64,000 nucleotides of DNA from Bufo bufo (taxonomy: Eukaryota > Chordata > Amphibia > Anura > Bufonidae): contig NC_053397.1 of NCBI RefSeq assembly GCF_905171765.1, positions 113,973,295 to 114,037,294 of the forward strand, read 5' to 3'. The translations under genes were made by a program, and so were the position numbers. Below, in pieces: positions 34,017 to 45,944 of the stretch (position 1 is the first letter of the stretch; each line of letters opens with the position of its first letter). Under the pieces are notes generated by a model. It ran no database searches. It saw only the letters and a list, made by a program, of their open reading frames with translations, and had not been told where the DNA came from.

Positions 34017-35125
34017 TCAGAAAGAGATAATAGAGAAGCTTCTGCTAGGCTGAAAATCTGATGGAAGAGAGACATTAGGCCCCGAGCCCTGCCGGTTGAT
34101 ATAAGCCACTGCTGTTGTGTTGTCCGAATAGACCCTTACATTCCTGCCTCTGATTGTCGGGAGACTCTGTACTAAGGCTATCCGGATTGCATCCAATTCC
34201 ATGAAATAGTGCAAATAGGACAGATCTGCTGTCCCAAATCCCCTGCAATAGCAGGGACCCCATATGGGCTCCCCAACTGGATGGGTTCGCATCTGTGGTT
34301 AAGAGGAGAACCGCCTACCTGGTCCAAGGAACTCCTCTTTCTAGATTTTTTAGATCCAGCCACCATCCAGGAATCTAAAGGTCTGGGAGGATGGAGATAT
34401 CCGAGTCCAGAGTGGGGAGATTTCCGTCCCAATCACGCAGGATCTGAAGCTGAAGAAGCCTTGAATGGTTCTGGGCCCATTCCACCCATGGAACAGTGGC
34501 TGTCATGAGACCCAGTACCGACATGGCCTCTCTTATAGTGACTGACGGAGACAAGAGAAGAAGCTGAACTCTTGATCTGATTAGTAAAGCTTTTTGCAGA
34601 GGTAGCAGGCACTTCTGGGAACTGGAGTCCAAAATCATTCCTAGGACACTGCATCTCTGGCCTAAGCATAAGCTGGATTTTTCTAGGTTTATCTCCCATC
34701 CCAGCTTCTCTAGAACTTCTCTACTCCAGGCAATCTGACCCTGAAGAATCTGGCTTGAGCTGGCCACCAGCAGAAAATCATCTAGGTAAGGTATAATGAT
34801 GATCTCCTTCTCCCTGACATGGGCCATCGTTTCCGAAACGATCTTTGTGAAAACCCTCGGAGCTTCAGCGAGGCTTAAGGGTAATGCTCGGAATTGAAGA
34901 TGCAGAATTTCCCTTTCTCAGCGAACTGCTACCCTCAGGAACCTCTGGTGGCTGGGATGAATGGGGACATGATACTACGCATCCCTCAGGTCTACTGTGG
35001 TCCTAAAACAAAACAGGAAGAGATTGTTCACTGCTGACTTGATGGACTCCATACGAAATCTCTCATACTGCAGAAATTGGTTCCAACACTTCAAATGGCT
35101 CCTTTCGGGCTATAATAAACTTGGT
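34017..35125 (-). pseudogene. Reverse transcriptase-RNase H of DIRS-B
   Basis: Reading on minus from about 35125, the RT palm starts with MESIKSAVNNLFL and VDLRDAYYHVPIHPS in shifted frames. LPLSLAEAPRVFTKIVSE follows, and then IIPYLDDFLLVASS with the YxDD box at about 34788-34777. The connection LGMILDSSSQK and RNase H motif YSDNTTAVAYINRQG (about 34180-34070) follow. This is the DIRS RT-RH series. Frameshifts occur near 34860 and between RT and RNase H. The 5' part, including gag, is absent; L1 sequence begins at about 35126. Confidence 0.85.
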
Positions 35126-35639
35126 TTTAGAAAATTCCTCGCACTGGACAGAGGCGCAAAATCTACTGAAGGAACATTTGATTAGTAGAGCTGGGGACAA
35201 ACAATTTTTTAAGACTTAACATTATTTTATGAAAGGGGAATATACGAGTCACCTACTAGCTACTATTATTAACCACCTCAGCTCCCCTAGCTTAAACACC
35301 CTTAATGACCAGACCACTTTTTACAATTCTGCACTACACTATTTTCACGGTTTATTGCTCGGTCATACAACTTACCACCCAAATGAATTTTACCTCCTTT
35401 TCTTGTCACTAATAGAGCTTTCATTTGGTGGCATTTCATTGCTGCTGACATTTTTCCTTTTTTGTTATTAATCGAAATTTACCGAATTTTTTGCAAAAAA
35501 AAAATGACATTTTTCACTTTCAGTAGTAAAATTTTTCAAATAAAACTACATTTATATATAAATTTTTCTCTAAATTGATTGTTCTACATGTCTTTGATAA
35601 AAAAAAATGCAATAAGTGTATATTTATTGGTTTGCGCAA

Positions 35640-37500
35640 AAGTTATAGCGTTTACAAACTATGTGAATTTCCGCATTTTGAAGCAGCTCTGACTTTCTGA
35701 GCACCTGTCATGTTTCCTGAGGTTCTACAATGCCCAGACAGTAGAAACATCCCACAAATGACCACATTTCGGAAAGTAGACACCCTAAGGTATTCGCTGA
35801 TGGGCATAGTGAGTTCATAGAACTTTTTATTTTTTGTCACAAGTTAGCGGAAAATGATGATTTTTTCTTTTTTTTCTTACAAAGTCTCATATTCCACTAA
35901 CTTGTGACAAAAAATAAAAACTTCCATCAACTCACTATGCCCATCACGAAATACCTTGGGGTGTCTTCTTTCCAAAATGGGGTCACTTGTGGGGTAGTTA
36001 TACTGCCCTGGCATTTTAGGGGCCCTAATGCGCGAGAAGAAGTTTGAAATCCAAATGTGTTAAAAATGCCCTGGGAAATCCTAAAGGTGCTCTTTAGAAT
36101 TTGGGCCCCTTTGCCCACTAGACTGCAAAAAAGTGTCACATCTGGTATTGCCGTACTCAGGAGAAGTAGGGCAATGTGTTTTGGGGTGTATTTTTACATA
36201 TACCCATGCTGGGTGAGATAAATATATCTCTGTCAAATGACAACTTTGTATAAAAAAAAAAAAAAGGGAAAAGTTGTCTTTTAGAGATATTTCTCTCACC
36301 CAGCATGGGTATATGCAAAAAGACACCCCAAAACACATTGCCCTACTTCTCCTGAGTACAGTGATACCACATGTGTGACACTTTTTTGCAGCCTAGGTGG
36401 GCAAAGGGGCCCAAATTCTAAAGAGCACCTTTAGGATTTCACAGAGCATTTTTTACACATTTGGAATTCAAACTACTTCTCACGCATTATGGTCCCTAAA
36501 ATGCCAGGGCAGTATAACTACCCCACAAGTGACCCCATTTTGGAAAGAAGACACCCCAAGGTATTTCATGAGGGGCATAGTGAGTTCATGGAAGTTTTAA
36601 TTTTTTGTCACAAGTTAGTGGAATATGACACTTTGTAAGGAAAAAAAAATAAAAAATAAAAAATATCATTTTCCGCTAACTTGTGCCAAAAAAAAAAATT
36701 TGATGAACTCGCCATGCCGCTCACGGAATACCTTGGGGTGTCTTCTTTCCAAAATGGGGTCACTTGTGGGGTAGTTATACTGCCCTGGCATTTTAGGGGC
36801 CCTAATGCGTGAGAAGTAGTTTGAAATCCAAATGTGTTAAAAATGCCCTGTGAAATCCTAAGGGTGCTCTTTAGAATTTGGGCCCCTTTGCCCACCTAGG
36901 CTGCAAAAAAGTGTCACACATCTGGTATTGCCGTACTCAGGAGAAGTAGGGCAATGTGTTTTGGGGTGTATTTTTACCCATGCTGGGCTAGAGAAATATC
37001 TCTCTAAAAGACAACTTTTCCCATTTTATTATACAAAGTTGTCATTTGACAGAGATATTTATCTCACCCAGCATGGGTATATATAAAAATACACCCCAAA
37101 ACACATTGCCCTACTTCTCCTGAGTACAGTGATACCACATGTGACACTTTTTTGCAGCCTAGGTGGGCAAAGGGGCCTAAATTCCTTTTAGGAGGGCATT
37201 TTTAGACATTTGGATTCCAGACTTCTTCTCACGCTTTAGGGCCCCTAAAATGCCAGGGCAGTATAAATGCCCCACATGTGACCCCATTTTGGAAAGAAGA
37301 CACCCAAGGTATTCCATGAGGGGCATGGCGAGTTCATAGAAGATTTTTTTTTTGCCACAAGTTAGCGAAAATTGATTTTTTTATCTCACAAAGTCTCCCT
37401 TTCCGCTAACTTGGGACAAAAATGTCAATCTTTCATGGACTCAATATGTCCCTCAACGAATACCTTGGGTGTCTTCTTTCCAAAATGGGGTCACTTGTGG
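35640..37500. repeat. Alternating palindrome array of the piggyBac element
   Basis: Same blocks as 28560-31250 (TTGTCACAAGTTAG, CCCATTTTGGAAAGAAGACA, CACCCAGCATGGGTATAT, CACCCCAAAACACATTGCCC) in alternating orientation, with mirror centres near 35870, 36255, 36645, 37025 and 37375. Sequence has diverged from the other array, for example CATTGCCCTACTTC here against CATTCCCCAACTTC there. Confidence 0.9.
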
Positions 37501-37784
37501 GGTGTTTGTACTGCCCTGGCATTTAAGGGTCTCCACAATCATTACATGCGAGCATTAGGAGTTTCTGCTATTCTCCTTATATTGAGCATACGGGTAATGA
37601 TATATATTTTTTCCGTTCAGCCTCTGGGCTGAAAGAAAAAATGAATGGCACAGATTTCTTCATTCGCATCGATCAATGTGGATGAAAAAAATCTCTGCCA
37701 AAAAAAAAAAAAAAAAAAGGAGGGGAAAGGCGTCTGCCAGGACATAGGAGCTCCGCCCAACATCCAAACCCACTTACCTTTTTT

Positions 37785-37791
37785 TTTTTAA

Positions 37792-37845
<54 letters not shown>

Positions 37846-37866
37846 TACATATATACACACACACAC
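37785..37866. repeat. TA/CA microsatellite
   Basis: (TA)n followed by short CA and TA runs inside the piggyBac element. Confidence 0.95.
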
Positions 37867-38357
37867 GAAGTGTTTGCCAAAGCATATGAACAACGCCCCT
37901 CAGCTCATATGCCTCGGCAAACGTATCTTTTTTTACTGCAGAGGAAAAATCTCGTCTTGCAGCACCGCATACACCGACTTTTGAGTAATCTGACAGCAGA
38001 GCAATGCTTCTGTCAGAATGCACATCAGTGCTGCAGCTGGTTCATCGGTTAGTCCACCTAGAAGGTAAAAAAAAAGAAAAAACCAGGCCGCAACGCAATA
38101 AATTTATTAACATTAAGTTTATATAACATTTGAACAGAACATTAACTTTTTTGCTTATCGGTGATTTTTTATATTTTTTTTTTACCTTTATAGGACAAAC
38201 CTCTCCTTCCCCATGGGACAATGTGCAAAGCGCAAATAGCCCAGAGATGTGGCGAAGTAAATTATGCACTTTGTCCCAGGTGAAAGGAGAGGTTTGCAGC
38301 AGCTGTGAGTGAAAGGGCCCTAATAGCCCTGTGTGCCTGTCCTGTGTAACGCAATCC

Positions 38358-40297
38358 CTATGCTAAGTGTACCTGTATGTGGTACTTCCGGAAACACTCC
38401 CCTAAGCATAGGGCAGGGTGGTCAGGGCAGTCAGAACAGAAATAGCGGGTGTCACGCCTTATTCCACTCCTGCTACAGACACAACATTTTTTTCGGGGTG
38501 GCGGTCGGTTTGAGGTACCAGCAGTGACACTGGGGAAATGTCGCTCGTGTAGACGGCTCACTACACTGGTGGATGGGGCCACGGTACCTCCTGGATACAG
38601 GAGGTTCTCGATGATCTCTTCCTGAAATTTGAGGAAGGATCCTGTTCTCCCAGCCTTACTGTAGAGAACAAAACTATTAAATACAGCCAATTGAATTAAA
38701 TTCACAGACACCTTCTTATACCAGCGTCTGGAGCTTCGGGAAAGTAAATAAGGAGCCAACATCTGGTCATTGAAGTCCACCCCTCCCATGAGTGAATTAT
38801 AGTCGTGGACACAGAGGGGCTTTTCAATGACACTGGTTGCTCGTTCAATTTGTATTGTCGGGTCTGCGTGAATGGAGGAGAGCATGTAAACGTCACGCTT
38901 GTCTCTCCATTTCACCGCGAGCAGTTCTTCGTTACACAAGGCAGCCCTCTCCCCCCTTGAAAGACGGGTGGTAACGAGCCGTTGGGGGAAGCCACGGCGA
39001 CTAGGTCGCGCGGTGCCAAAGCAGCCAATCTGTTCTAAAAACAAATGCCTGAAGAGGGGCACACTTGTGTAAAAATTGTCCACATAAAGATAGTACCCCT
39101 TGCCAAATAAGGGTGACACCAAGTCCCAGACTGTCTTCCCACTGCTCCCCAGGTAGTCAGGGCAACCGACCGGCTCCAGGGTCTGATCTTTACCCTCATA
39201 GACACGAAATTTGTGTGTATAGCCTGTGGCCCTTTCACAGAGCTTATACAATTTGACCCCATACTGGGCACGCTTGCTTGAAATGTATTGTTTGAAGCCA
39301 CGGGGCCCGGTAAAATGTATAAGGGACTCGTCTATGCAGATGTTTTGCTCAGGGGTATACAAATCTGCAAATTTGGTGTTAAGGTGGTCTATGAGGGGCC
39401 AAATTTTGTGGAGCCGGTCAAAAGCTGGGTGGCCTCTGGGACGAGAGGTGCTGTTGTCGCTAAAGTGCAGGAAACGCAGGATGGTCTCAAATCATGTCCT
39501 GGACATGGCAGCAGAGAACATGGGCATGTGATGAATTGGGTTTGTGGACCAATATGACCGCAATGCATGCTTTTTTGTTAGGCCCATGTTGAGGAGAAGG
39601 CCCAGAAAAATGTTAAATTCAGAAACTTGGACGGGTTTCCACCGGAAAGACTGGGCATAAAAGCTTCCCGGGTTGGCGGCTATAAATTCAGTGGCATGTC
39701 GGTTTGTTTCTGCCACGACTAAGTCCAAGAGCTCCGCAGTCAAGAACAGCTCAAAAAACCAGAGTGCCGAACCGATCTGAGCTGTCTCAACCCGAACTCC
39801 AGACTGGGCGGTGAAAGGGGGAACTATTGGTGCGGCTGAAGTTGGTGGCTGCCAATCAGGGTTTGCCAGCACCTCAGGGACTCTACGGGCATGTCTGTGC
39901 AGTGGCTGCGACGGGGGAACTAATGCACGTGCCACCGTACCAGCTTCAACTGCCCTTCTGGTGCTCGCCACTTCACCATGTTGTACGGCAGTGCTGGTAC
40001 TAGGTCCAGGATGGGCTGCGCTGCTGGTGTATGCCTCACCACGTAATCCGACAGCGCCAGCCCCACTCTGCTGATCTGCGGATCCTGCGCAACCTGTGGT
40101 CTAGCAACACGGGGCCGGGTACGCCTGGTGGTATCAGGGACCTCAACCTCCTCGTCCGAACTTTGGGTCAGACTGTCACCGCTTTCTACAGGTTCATATT
40201 CTGACCCGCTGGATTCGTCAGATGAGGGTTCCCATTCCTCATCCGACTGGGTCAGAATCCTGTAGGCCTCTTCAGAAGAATACCCCTTATTTGCCAT
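38358..40297 (-). pseudogene. piggyBac transposase, one frameshift and one stop
   Basis: ATG 40297 starts MANKGYSSEEAYRIL, with an acidic Ser-rich N-terminus (SDEEWEPSSDESSG). Near 39940-39970 the frame shifts, then continues through FFELFLTAELLDLVV and EFNIFLGLLLNMGL to a TGA at 39494-39492. The same frame goes on downstream: LHFSDNST, then CIDESLIHFTG (first catalytic Asp, about 39331), YLYVDNFYTS (second, about 39079) and GGVDFNDQM (third, about 38776). It ends with the Cys-rich CCVCSRSGIRRDTRYFC domain. About 646 codons in all, close to family size. The C-terminal 334 residues are uninterrupted. The enzyme cuts and pastes at TTAA. Two lesions suggest a recently active source. Confidence 0.93.
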
Positions 40298-41363
40298 TTG
40301 GTCAACTAAATTTAGGGGGTATTCCCTGAGACTACCCAAGAAAAAAAGCAAGCCTGTCTTACAAATGGGAGGCTAGCAAAGTACCGGAAGCCGCTGCGAT
40401 TGATAAAAAATATCAAAACTGATTTTTTTTATCGCCACAGCGCTTGTAAAGTGATTGTGCAGTGATCAAAAAAATAAAATAAATTTTGTCACTGTGGTGG
40501 GGCGGGAGTGGGTGAACGCACATGTGGGCGACCGATCAGGCCTGATCGGGCAAACACTGCGTTTTGGGTGGAGGGCGAACTAAGGTGACACTAATACTAT
40601 AATAGATCTGACTGATCAGTTCTGATCACTTAAAGATACTATAAAAGTACCAATGTTGATTAGCGATACGCTAATCAGCGAATCAGTGACTGCGGTGCGG
40701 TGGGCTGGGCGCTAACTACCTAACCAAGGGGCTTAAACTATCCTAAACCTAACCGTCAATACTAGTGGGGAAAAAAAGTGACAGTTTACACTGATCACTT
40801 TTTTCCCTTTCACTAGGTGATTGACAGGGGCGATCAAGGGGATAATTGGGGTGATGGGGAGTGATCTGGGGGCTAAGTGTACTGTTTGGTGTACTCACGG
40901 TGATGTGTGCTCCTCTGCTGGGACCAACCGAGGAAAAGGACCAGCAGAGGGGCAGAGAAGTCATTTAACACCTTATATTTATAAATATAAGGTGTTAGAT
41001 GGCTTCCGATTCGATCTTTTGAAAATCACCAGCCTGCCAGCGATGATCATTGGCTGGCAGGCTGGTGACGAAACGCTCCTTTAACGTTTGCCAGCCCGCA
41101 ATGCACATGCGCGGGCCGGCTCTGCCCGAAATCTCGCGTCTCGCGAGAGGACGCGCCGGCGCGTCCAGGAGGAATAACAGGGCCGCCGCAGAGACGCAAT
41201 CCTGCGTACGGCGGTCCTGTAGTGGTTAAAACCCAATCGGGCCCCTCTTGTATATTGGGAATCCCTAATAAAATGGGCGTACAGGTATCGGGAGATTATA
41301 ACATAATGAACATATTCCATGAGCACTATGCAGATGTCTATAAGTCCAGACTAGGGATTGACT

Positions 41364-42309
41364 TAGGGCTGCAGCTAATGATTATTTGAATAATCAATTA
41401 GTTGTCGATAATCTCATCGAACAATTGAGAAAAAACACCAAAATGAAGAAAAAAAAAAAAAAAAAGGAGGTTTATATGATTTTACTTGAAAAAGTATGTT
41501 CAAAGGCCATATTAAAACAATTTTAGGACTTACATAATTATAAAAATTTTGCATTACAATGTAAAAAAGACATGTCCACATGGTCAGGGCTTAGGCTAGC
41601 TCTCTTCTTACACGCTATGTTACCTGTGGCAGAGAAGAGACGTTCCGACGGTGTGGATGTACAGCTTATAATTTATTGCACATTTAATCTCCAAGACTCG
41701 TACTCCTCCCTACTACTATTATCCTGATTATCTGGCTGAGTTATTGGGGGGGGGGGGGGATCTGTGGATGACACATATGTTTCATCCACAGATCCCCCCA
41801 TAACAGTGTCCCTGTGTAGTGATTGTGAATCACCCCCAATACAGGGGTGGGGGCTGGCATTTCGGTTTTGTAATAACATCGGGGCCTGGTGCAGTCACTG
41901 TATTCTATTACACCGGGCCCCGCTCAACTAATTATATCTATCAAGTAGGGGATGTTAAACTACTTATGGTGCAAAATCACTCCAGACCCTAACTTACTAA
42001 CATTAAACTATCACAGGAGGCTGGGCAGTTGGACGGGCGGCGGCAGCAGTGTCCTTTACGACGTCACGCGCCTGCTCCTCCCACTTTATGAATGAAGGCG
42101 CAGACGCATGACGTAAAGTGGGAGGAGCAGGCGCGTGACCTAGTGAGTGACGCTGCCGCCGCTCGGCCTCCTACGAAGTGTACTAGTAAGTTTTACACGC
42201 TGCCGCCCGCTCAGCAACAAATCGGCCGATTATTCGATAACGGGAATAGTCAACAACGAATCCCGTTATCGAATATTATCGATAATGTCGATTAATCGTT
42301 GCAGCCCTA
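41364..42309. mobile_element. hAT MITE with 8-bp duplication
   Basis: Termini TAGGGCTGCAGCTAATGATT / GATTAATCGTTGCAGCCCTA, flanked by GATTGACT at 41356-41363 and 42310-42317. Non-coding, with some arm complementarity inside (GGAGGAGCAGGCGCGTGAC and its partner). It interrupts L1-B between GID and CSD codons without changing the frame once one duplication is removed. Confidence 0.92.
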
Positions 42310-42317
42310 GATTGACT

Positions 42318-43480
42318 GTAGTGACAGAGAGCAATACCTGCATAATATCCAGATGCCCAGCCTGTCTTATGATCAGAGGTTATTACTTGATGGGGACATT
42401 AAATTGGAAGAGATGGTATTGGCGGTACAGTCGCTTCCTAACGGAACAGCACCTGGGGTAGATGGTTTGCCTTGGGAATTCTACAAAAAAACATCAAGAA
42501 GTTTTGCTCCCACATCTCCTACAGGTGTTTAATGAATCTTATAGGACAGGTATTTTACCTAGCTCTATGAGAGAAGCATTGGTGGTGGTGGTGATCCCTA
42601 AACCAGATAAGGATCCCAATATGGTAGATTCATATAGACCCATTTCACTCTTGACAGTAGATATAAAAGTGTTGGCCAAGGTACTTGCTAATAGGATCCT
42701 GAATGTTATCTCCCACATTATACATGAAGATCAGTGTGGGTTTATGCCAGGAAAATCCACGTCATTAAACCTTAGGCGTCTATTCCTCAATATTCAGATG
42801 AGGGAAACAGAATGGGATGTGGGATCCCCTTCAGTGGTCTCTTTAGACGCTGCAATGGCCTTTGATAGTGTTGAATGGGAATACTTATGGGCGGTTATGG
42901 CAAAACTAGGATTTGGCCCTGGATACATTAATTGGTTAAAATTGCTCTATAGTCAACCGAGAGCTAGGCTGCGAATAAATGGTAAAATATCCCCAATGAT
43001 GACACTGGAAAGAGGCACCAGGCAGGGATGCCCTTTGTCACCCCTCCTGTTTGCCATTGCTATTGAGCCCCTAGCTTGTATTTTGCGTTCTACGCCACTG
43101 ATTCGAGGTCTGGAGAGGGGGGCGGTGGAGGAAAAAAAGTCTCGCTATATGCGGATGATATGTTATTATATGTGGGTGATCTGACATCATCAATAGACCC
43201 CATTATATAGTTAATCTCAGACTTTGATTAATAAACCAGACTGTTTTCCAATTGGAATAAGTCAGTTATTCTTCCGCTGTCCGCTCTTTCGGAATCTCTT
43301 TGCTTAGATCATGTTAACCTGAAAGTGGTCTCCTCCTTTAAATATCTTGGAGTCACTATTTCAGTACAGTCCCAATCTTATGTAGCGAATAACCCAGTAC
43401 CACTAATGGATAGATTTAAACAGAAAGCGGTCACTTGGCATAAGCTTCCATTGTCAATGATAGGTAGAGGTAATCTTCTT
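42318..43480 (+). pseudogene. L1-B ORF2 reverse transcriptase
   Basis: The upstream frame reads YADVYKSRLGID, then (after a hAT insertion) REQYLHNIQMPS and GTAPGVDGLPWEFYKK. A frame change in an A7 run near 42465 leads to PKPDKDPNMVDSYRPISLLT, MAFDSVEWEYLWAVMAKLGF (first catalytic Asp region) and GTRQGCPLSPLLFAIAIEPL. A second A-run shift near 43137 precedes YADDMLLYVGD, the catalytic YADD box (about 43148-43159). VSSFKYLGVTIS follows in another frame. All RT motifs are present. Both main frameshifts lie in homopolymers, so sequencing error is possible for either. Confidence 0.9.
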
Positions 43481-43484
43481 GAAG

Positions 43485-43862
43485 GGAGTCTTTCACCTAC
43501 TCTGACCGTTTTTGAACACTAACACCATTCTCAGCATTATAGTACCCAGATGTGAATGCTACGTACTGTTTTGCTGTCCGACGCTTATTTCATTCAAAAA
43601 ACAACTTTAATCCAATATTCAAATTAGGTCTGAAGGTGCCCAGGGGCGGCGTTCAAGCGGCCGGTGCCCAGGCCCCTCTTCGCTATTCATATGAAACCTC
43701 TCCCCTTTAAACACTCAGGCCGGCCCTAGGTTCTTATTATTACCGGCTCCCTTCAGTGTGAAATGCCGTGCCTGCGCCGTGCATCCGAACCACGGCGCCT
43801 GCGCACAGCATTACCCATTATGGGCATCGGCATCTGAGCGTTTATTGCGCATGCACATATTT
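43485..43862. other. Foreign block replacing part of L1-B
   Basis: L1 text breaks off after GRGNLL and resumes at FLAAQLQH, skipping about 60 codons found in relatives. The 378-bp block begins GGAGTCTTTCACCTACTCTG, a MITE-like terminus, and contains GCGCCTGCGC words, but no clear right terminus or duplication is visible. It may be an insertion with deletion, or two adjoining MITE fragments. Confidence 0.55.
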
Positions 43863-45001
43863 CTTAGCAGCTCAGTTGCAACACCTTAAGGGCTGGGGGT
43901 CCCTGAGAGAGATGGGAAGATGTGGAGAATTGGTGAAGTGGGCATCTGGGGTCTGCCAGCCTATTTCGACTATGGAGAAAGATTTACCTGACTCTTTTAA
44001 ACCCCTCCCAGTAGTAGGATTAATGAGGAGGGTCTGGGGAAAGGTTAGGGAAAGTCTGGGTGTTCAGGAACTATTGGACCTGTCTCCTGTTTGGGATAAC
44101 CCTCATTTAATAGAATTGTCCAAACTGCAAGGATTTTCTGATTGGGAACGTAAAGGACTATGGAATTTAGGTCAACTATATTCACAAGGTATCCTAAAAC
44201 AATTTGCACAACTTTGCACTGAATATGGCCTAGTGCAGTGGTGGCGAACCTATGGCACTGGTGCCAGAGGCGGCACTCAGAGCCCTGTCTGTGAGCACCC
44301 GCACCCTGGAAAAAGTCTAAGGCATACCAATATGCCTTAGACTTTACCCGCCATTCATCAGCGCAGGGCAAACTATGTACAGCACAAGCAGCGCACTAAA
44401 TGTAGGCAGGTTATTATAGGCAAATGATAAAGTACATAGAAGATGTACTATATTGGACTGTAGTATTCAGGGTAAATTGCACTTTGCGATAATTAAGTGG
44501 GTTTTTGGTTGAAGTTTGGCACGCAGTGTCTAAAAGGTTCACCATCACTGGCCTAGTGTCTACCCATTTCTATAAATACCTTCAGTTAAGGCACGCTATC
44601 AGTTCGCAGGATAAACTGCGCCCCCTACAATTTGTATCATATCTCATGCTTAAAAAATAGATAGAACCAGGTCCTGTAAAAGGAGCTATTTCGGATGCTT
44701 ATAATACTTTGCTATATGAGCAGCTGAAAAAATATCCGCTCAAAGTTAAGTTGAAGTGGGAGAGGGATGTGGGAAGAAGTCCTTGCACAGATTCCTACTC
44801 TAACCCCTAGCGAAGCAGCTAGACTGTCTCAACTGTATATGATACACAGGGTATATAGAACTCCAATCTGCTTATGGAAGGTGGGATCTAGATCTGACTC
44901 CAAGTGTCCGAAATGTGGGGAAGAAGGGGCCGGATTGCTCCATATGCTGTGGAATTGCAGTGCGCTACAGGGCTATTGGACAGATATAATCAAGTTATTA
45001 A
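43863..45001 (+). pseudogene. L1-B ORF2 C-terminal region
   Basis: FLAAQLQHLKGWGSLREMG (about 43861-43918) resumes ORF2 after a foreign block and runs through KLQGFSDWERKGLWNLGQLY to TEYGLV. It then continues after the hAT MITE as STHFYKYLQLRHAISSQDKL. A stop follows KK near 44660. CPKCGEEGAGLLHMLWNCS (about 44910-44965) is the Cys-rich C-terminal motif of L1. The frame enters the TTAA insertion at IIKLL and resumes beyond 56304 as NKIYSANYKLDPRF. Confidence 0.88.
44236..44550. mobile_element. hAT MITE (CAGTGGTGGCGAACC family)
   Basis: Termini CAGTGGTGGCGAACCTATGG / AAAGGTTCACCATCACTG, with 8-bp duplication GCCTAGTG at 44228-44235 and 44551-44558. The core has the inverted AAGTCTAAGGCATA/TATGCCTTAGACTT block. 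Non-coding. Sister copy at 60780-61084; related core at about 54960-55005. Confidence 0.95.
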
Positions 45002-45944
45002 CCCCTTAGAGACACAGCATTATTTCACCTTACGGACTTGGCCATTTTTTGCAAATCTGACCAGTGTCACTTTGAGTGCAGATAACTTTAAAACGCTTTG
45101 ACTTATCCAGGCCATTCTGAGATTGTTTTTTCGTCACATATTGTACTTCACAACACTGGTAAAATTAAGTAAAAAATAATAATTTTTATTTATAAAAAAA
45201 TACCAAATTTACCAAAAAATTTTAAAAAATTGCAAAATTTCCAGGTTTCAATTTCTCTACTTCTATAATACATAGTAATACCTCCAAAAATAGTTATTAC
45301 TTTACATTCCCCATATGTCTACTTCATGTTTGGATAATTTTGGGAATGATATTTTATTTTTGGGGGATGTTACAAGGCTTAGAAGTTTAGAAGCAAATCT
45401 TGAAATTTTTCAGAAATTTTCAAAACCCCAATTTTTAGGGACCAGTTCAGGTCTGAAGTCACTTTGTGAGGATTACATAATAGAAACCACCCAAAAATGA
45501 CCCCATTCTATAAACTACACCCCTCAAGGTATTCAAAACTGATTTTACAAACTTTGTTAACGCTTTAGGTGTTCCACAAGAATTAATGGAAAATAGAGAT
45601 ACAATTTCAAAATTTCACTTTTTTAGCAGATTTTCAATTTTAATATATTTTTTACTTTTACAAAGCAAGGGTTAACAGCCAAACAAAACTCAATATTTAT
45701 GGTCCTGTAGTTTACAGAAAGACCCCATATGTGGTCGTAAACTACTGTACGGGCACACGGCAGGGCACAGAAGGAAAGGAATGCCATACGGTCAGGGCTG
45801 GCCTTAGGTGTTCAGACGCCCTGTGCGAGCTAATCTCGTGGCGCCCCCCCCCCCACCCCCACCTAAACATACACAAAGAGGAAAACAATCTTTGTAACAA
45901 ACAGTTTTCTTTAATTACAGATAATTTAAGTGCAAACAAGTACA

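Larger units (their letters stand above)
26328..35125 (-). mobile_element. DIRS-type retrotransposon (DIRS-B), 5'-truncated, with two insertions
   Basis: Minus-strand order: RT (about 35125-34375), RNase H (34292-34070), tyrosine recombinase (33336-32926), and an inverted terminal repeat at 26328-26500. That repeat (CTATGAGAGCACCCTTGGAG...CCTTTTAAAGGAGGGATGAT) matches, read from the outside inwards, the other end of a sister copy at 60180-60305. This is as expected for DIRS inverted termini. A Tc1 copy (26694-27884) and a 4.8-kb TTAA element (28050-32860) are nested in its 3' part. Without them the element is about 2.8 kb. Decayed. Confidence 0.8.
35273..41225 (-). mobile_element. piggyBac transposon with near-intact transposase
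   Basis: TTAA flanks at 35269-35272 and 41226-41229; termini CCACCTCAG... and (from the right) CCACTACAGGACCGCC. Contents: AT-rich left subterminal, alternating palindrome array (35800-37500), a TA microsatellite, transposase on minus (40297-38358), and a GC-rich right end with CTCGCGTCTCGCGAGAGG. It interrupts the L1-B frame exactly (TII before, KTQ after, using one TTAA). Length 5.95 kb, mostly because of the repeats. Confidence 0.92.
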
